From Desulfobacteraceae bacterium (GTDB lineage: Bacteria > Desulfobacterota > Syntrophobacteria > BM002), in NCBI GenBank assembly GCA_002899795.1, contig PPDG01000376.1, positions 1 through 5,541 of the forward strand: DNA of 5,541 nt. The letters run 5' to 3'. The notes under the pieces were generated by a model, which had not been told where the DNA came from, did not search any database, and was given only the letters and a program-made list of their open reading frames with translations. Made by a program: the position numbers and the translations under genes. This document shows positions 5,169-5,541 of the stretch, piece by piece. Within the stretch, counting starts at the first letter, position 1, and each line of letters opens with the position of its first letter.

Positions 5169-5541
5169 ATGATAATCCACCCTACAACATCAGTTCTGTT
5201 CGTGGTTGGTGACGACGATTCATCTCTGCAGCCTTTGTTGTCCTATTTGCAGAATATTGGCCACCTCAAGTTGACTATCGAGTCCCAGATGGTGAAGGAC
5301 CTTAGTCCCTATGATGTGGTTGTCACTGAAAACACGGCTGCCTTTGCAGGTGACAACGAGCAACTGACAAAGTTCGTACATAGAGGTGGTGGATGGCTGG
5401 GATTGGTCAAGCTTTCGGATAAACCCTTGCCACAGTTATTCGGGGCCCAGACAAATCCTCTGGGACCTGAGGCCGAGTTACGTGTTCTCTTTAAAAATAA
5501 AGATCATCCCTTGGCAACTCGCCTACCAGAGGCCATTTATC
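5169..5541 (+). CDS. ThuA-like / class I amidotransferase-fold protein (5' part, runs off the window)
   Basis: The first 124 residues are present and open to the right edge. The pattern fits the ThuA-like branch of the class I amidotransferase fold: a first beta strand SVLFVVGDDD (8-17), YDVVVTEN (48-55), LTKFVHRGGGWLGLV (66-80), then FGA (91-93) and DHPLATRLP (112-120), matching the usual order of a 'G-G-G-hydrophobic-G-L' turn followed by 'DHP-hydrophobic-x-x-LP'. No nucleophilic cysteine is visible at the turn, as is common in ThuA-like proteins, so glutaminase activity should not be assumed. The start is ATG 5169: an in-frame TGA lies at 5160-5162 and AGGGGTGA supplies a good ribosome site. 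It follows the S51-like fusion gene by 190 bases in the same direction. Function unknown; the fold call rests on under half of a usual-length protein. Confidence 0.6.
   Translation, partial: MIIHPTTSVLFVVGDDDSSLQPLLSYLQNIGHLKLTIESQMVKDLSPYDVVVTENTAAFAGDNEQLTKFVHRGGGWLGLVKLSDKPLPQLFGAQTNPLGPEAELRVLFKNKDHPLATRLPEAIY

Overview
The window looks like bacterial chromosome from a Gram-negative-type or deep-branching environmental lineage. Shine-Dalgarno sites precede the starts, the coding regions are mid-GC, and the intergenic regions are long and full of degenerate palindromic repeats. The repeat style (GGAATTTGG-type stretches, CCCCGYAGC hairpins, TCATTA/TAATGA tracts, a GCCCGGATG-ended palindrome) reminds me of Desulfobacterota-like genomes. 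That is recollection, not a search result, and no marker gene here fixes the taxonomy.

Layout from the left. Positions 3-119 may hold the last 38 codons of a rightward gene. It converges on a complete leftward gene (147-1808) for a membrane-anchored HAMP-SpoIIE/PP2C serine/threonine phosphatase of the RsbU type. Immediately upstream of that gene sits a 184-bp palindromic element with perfect 22-bp terminal inverted repeats (1846-2029). Beyond it lies a promoter-like TTGACA/TATGTT pair facing left (2112-2139), so the phosphatase mRNA may carry the whole element in its leader. A rightward, AT-richer orphan gene follows (2456-3100): two membrane segments, a coiled-coil-prone stretch and a bacterial SH3 domain. 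It has a candidate promoter with an overlapping inverted repeat.

The 624-bp gap from 3101 to 3724 contains no convincing gene. It does hold a composite palindromic repeat (about 3372-3645) built of nested inverted blocks around two related hairpins. Next is the most unusual gene (3725-4978). Its N-terminal half is a type 1 glutamine-amidotransferase-like / peptidase S51-like domain and its C-terminal third resembles the C-terminal tRNA-binding part of cysteinyl-tRNA synthetase, with no synthetase catalytic domain. After a 190-bp spacer with a stop-codon hairpin, AATGAC repeats and two further hairpins, the 5' part of a ThuA-like, amidotransferase-fold gene begins at 5169 and runs off the window.

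Functional links. The phosphatase would work in a partner-switching (anti-sigma / anti-anti-sigma) pathway whose partners are not in the window. The last two genes are co-directional and both appear to use the class I amidotransferase fold, so they may be functionally linked, but the spacer prevents calling them a tight operon. The best candidate for something undescribed is the S51-like/CysS-C-terminal fusion with its ThuA-like neighbour.
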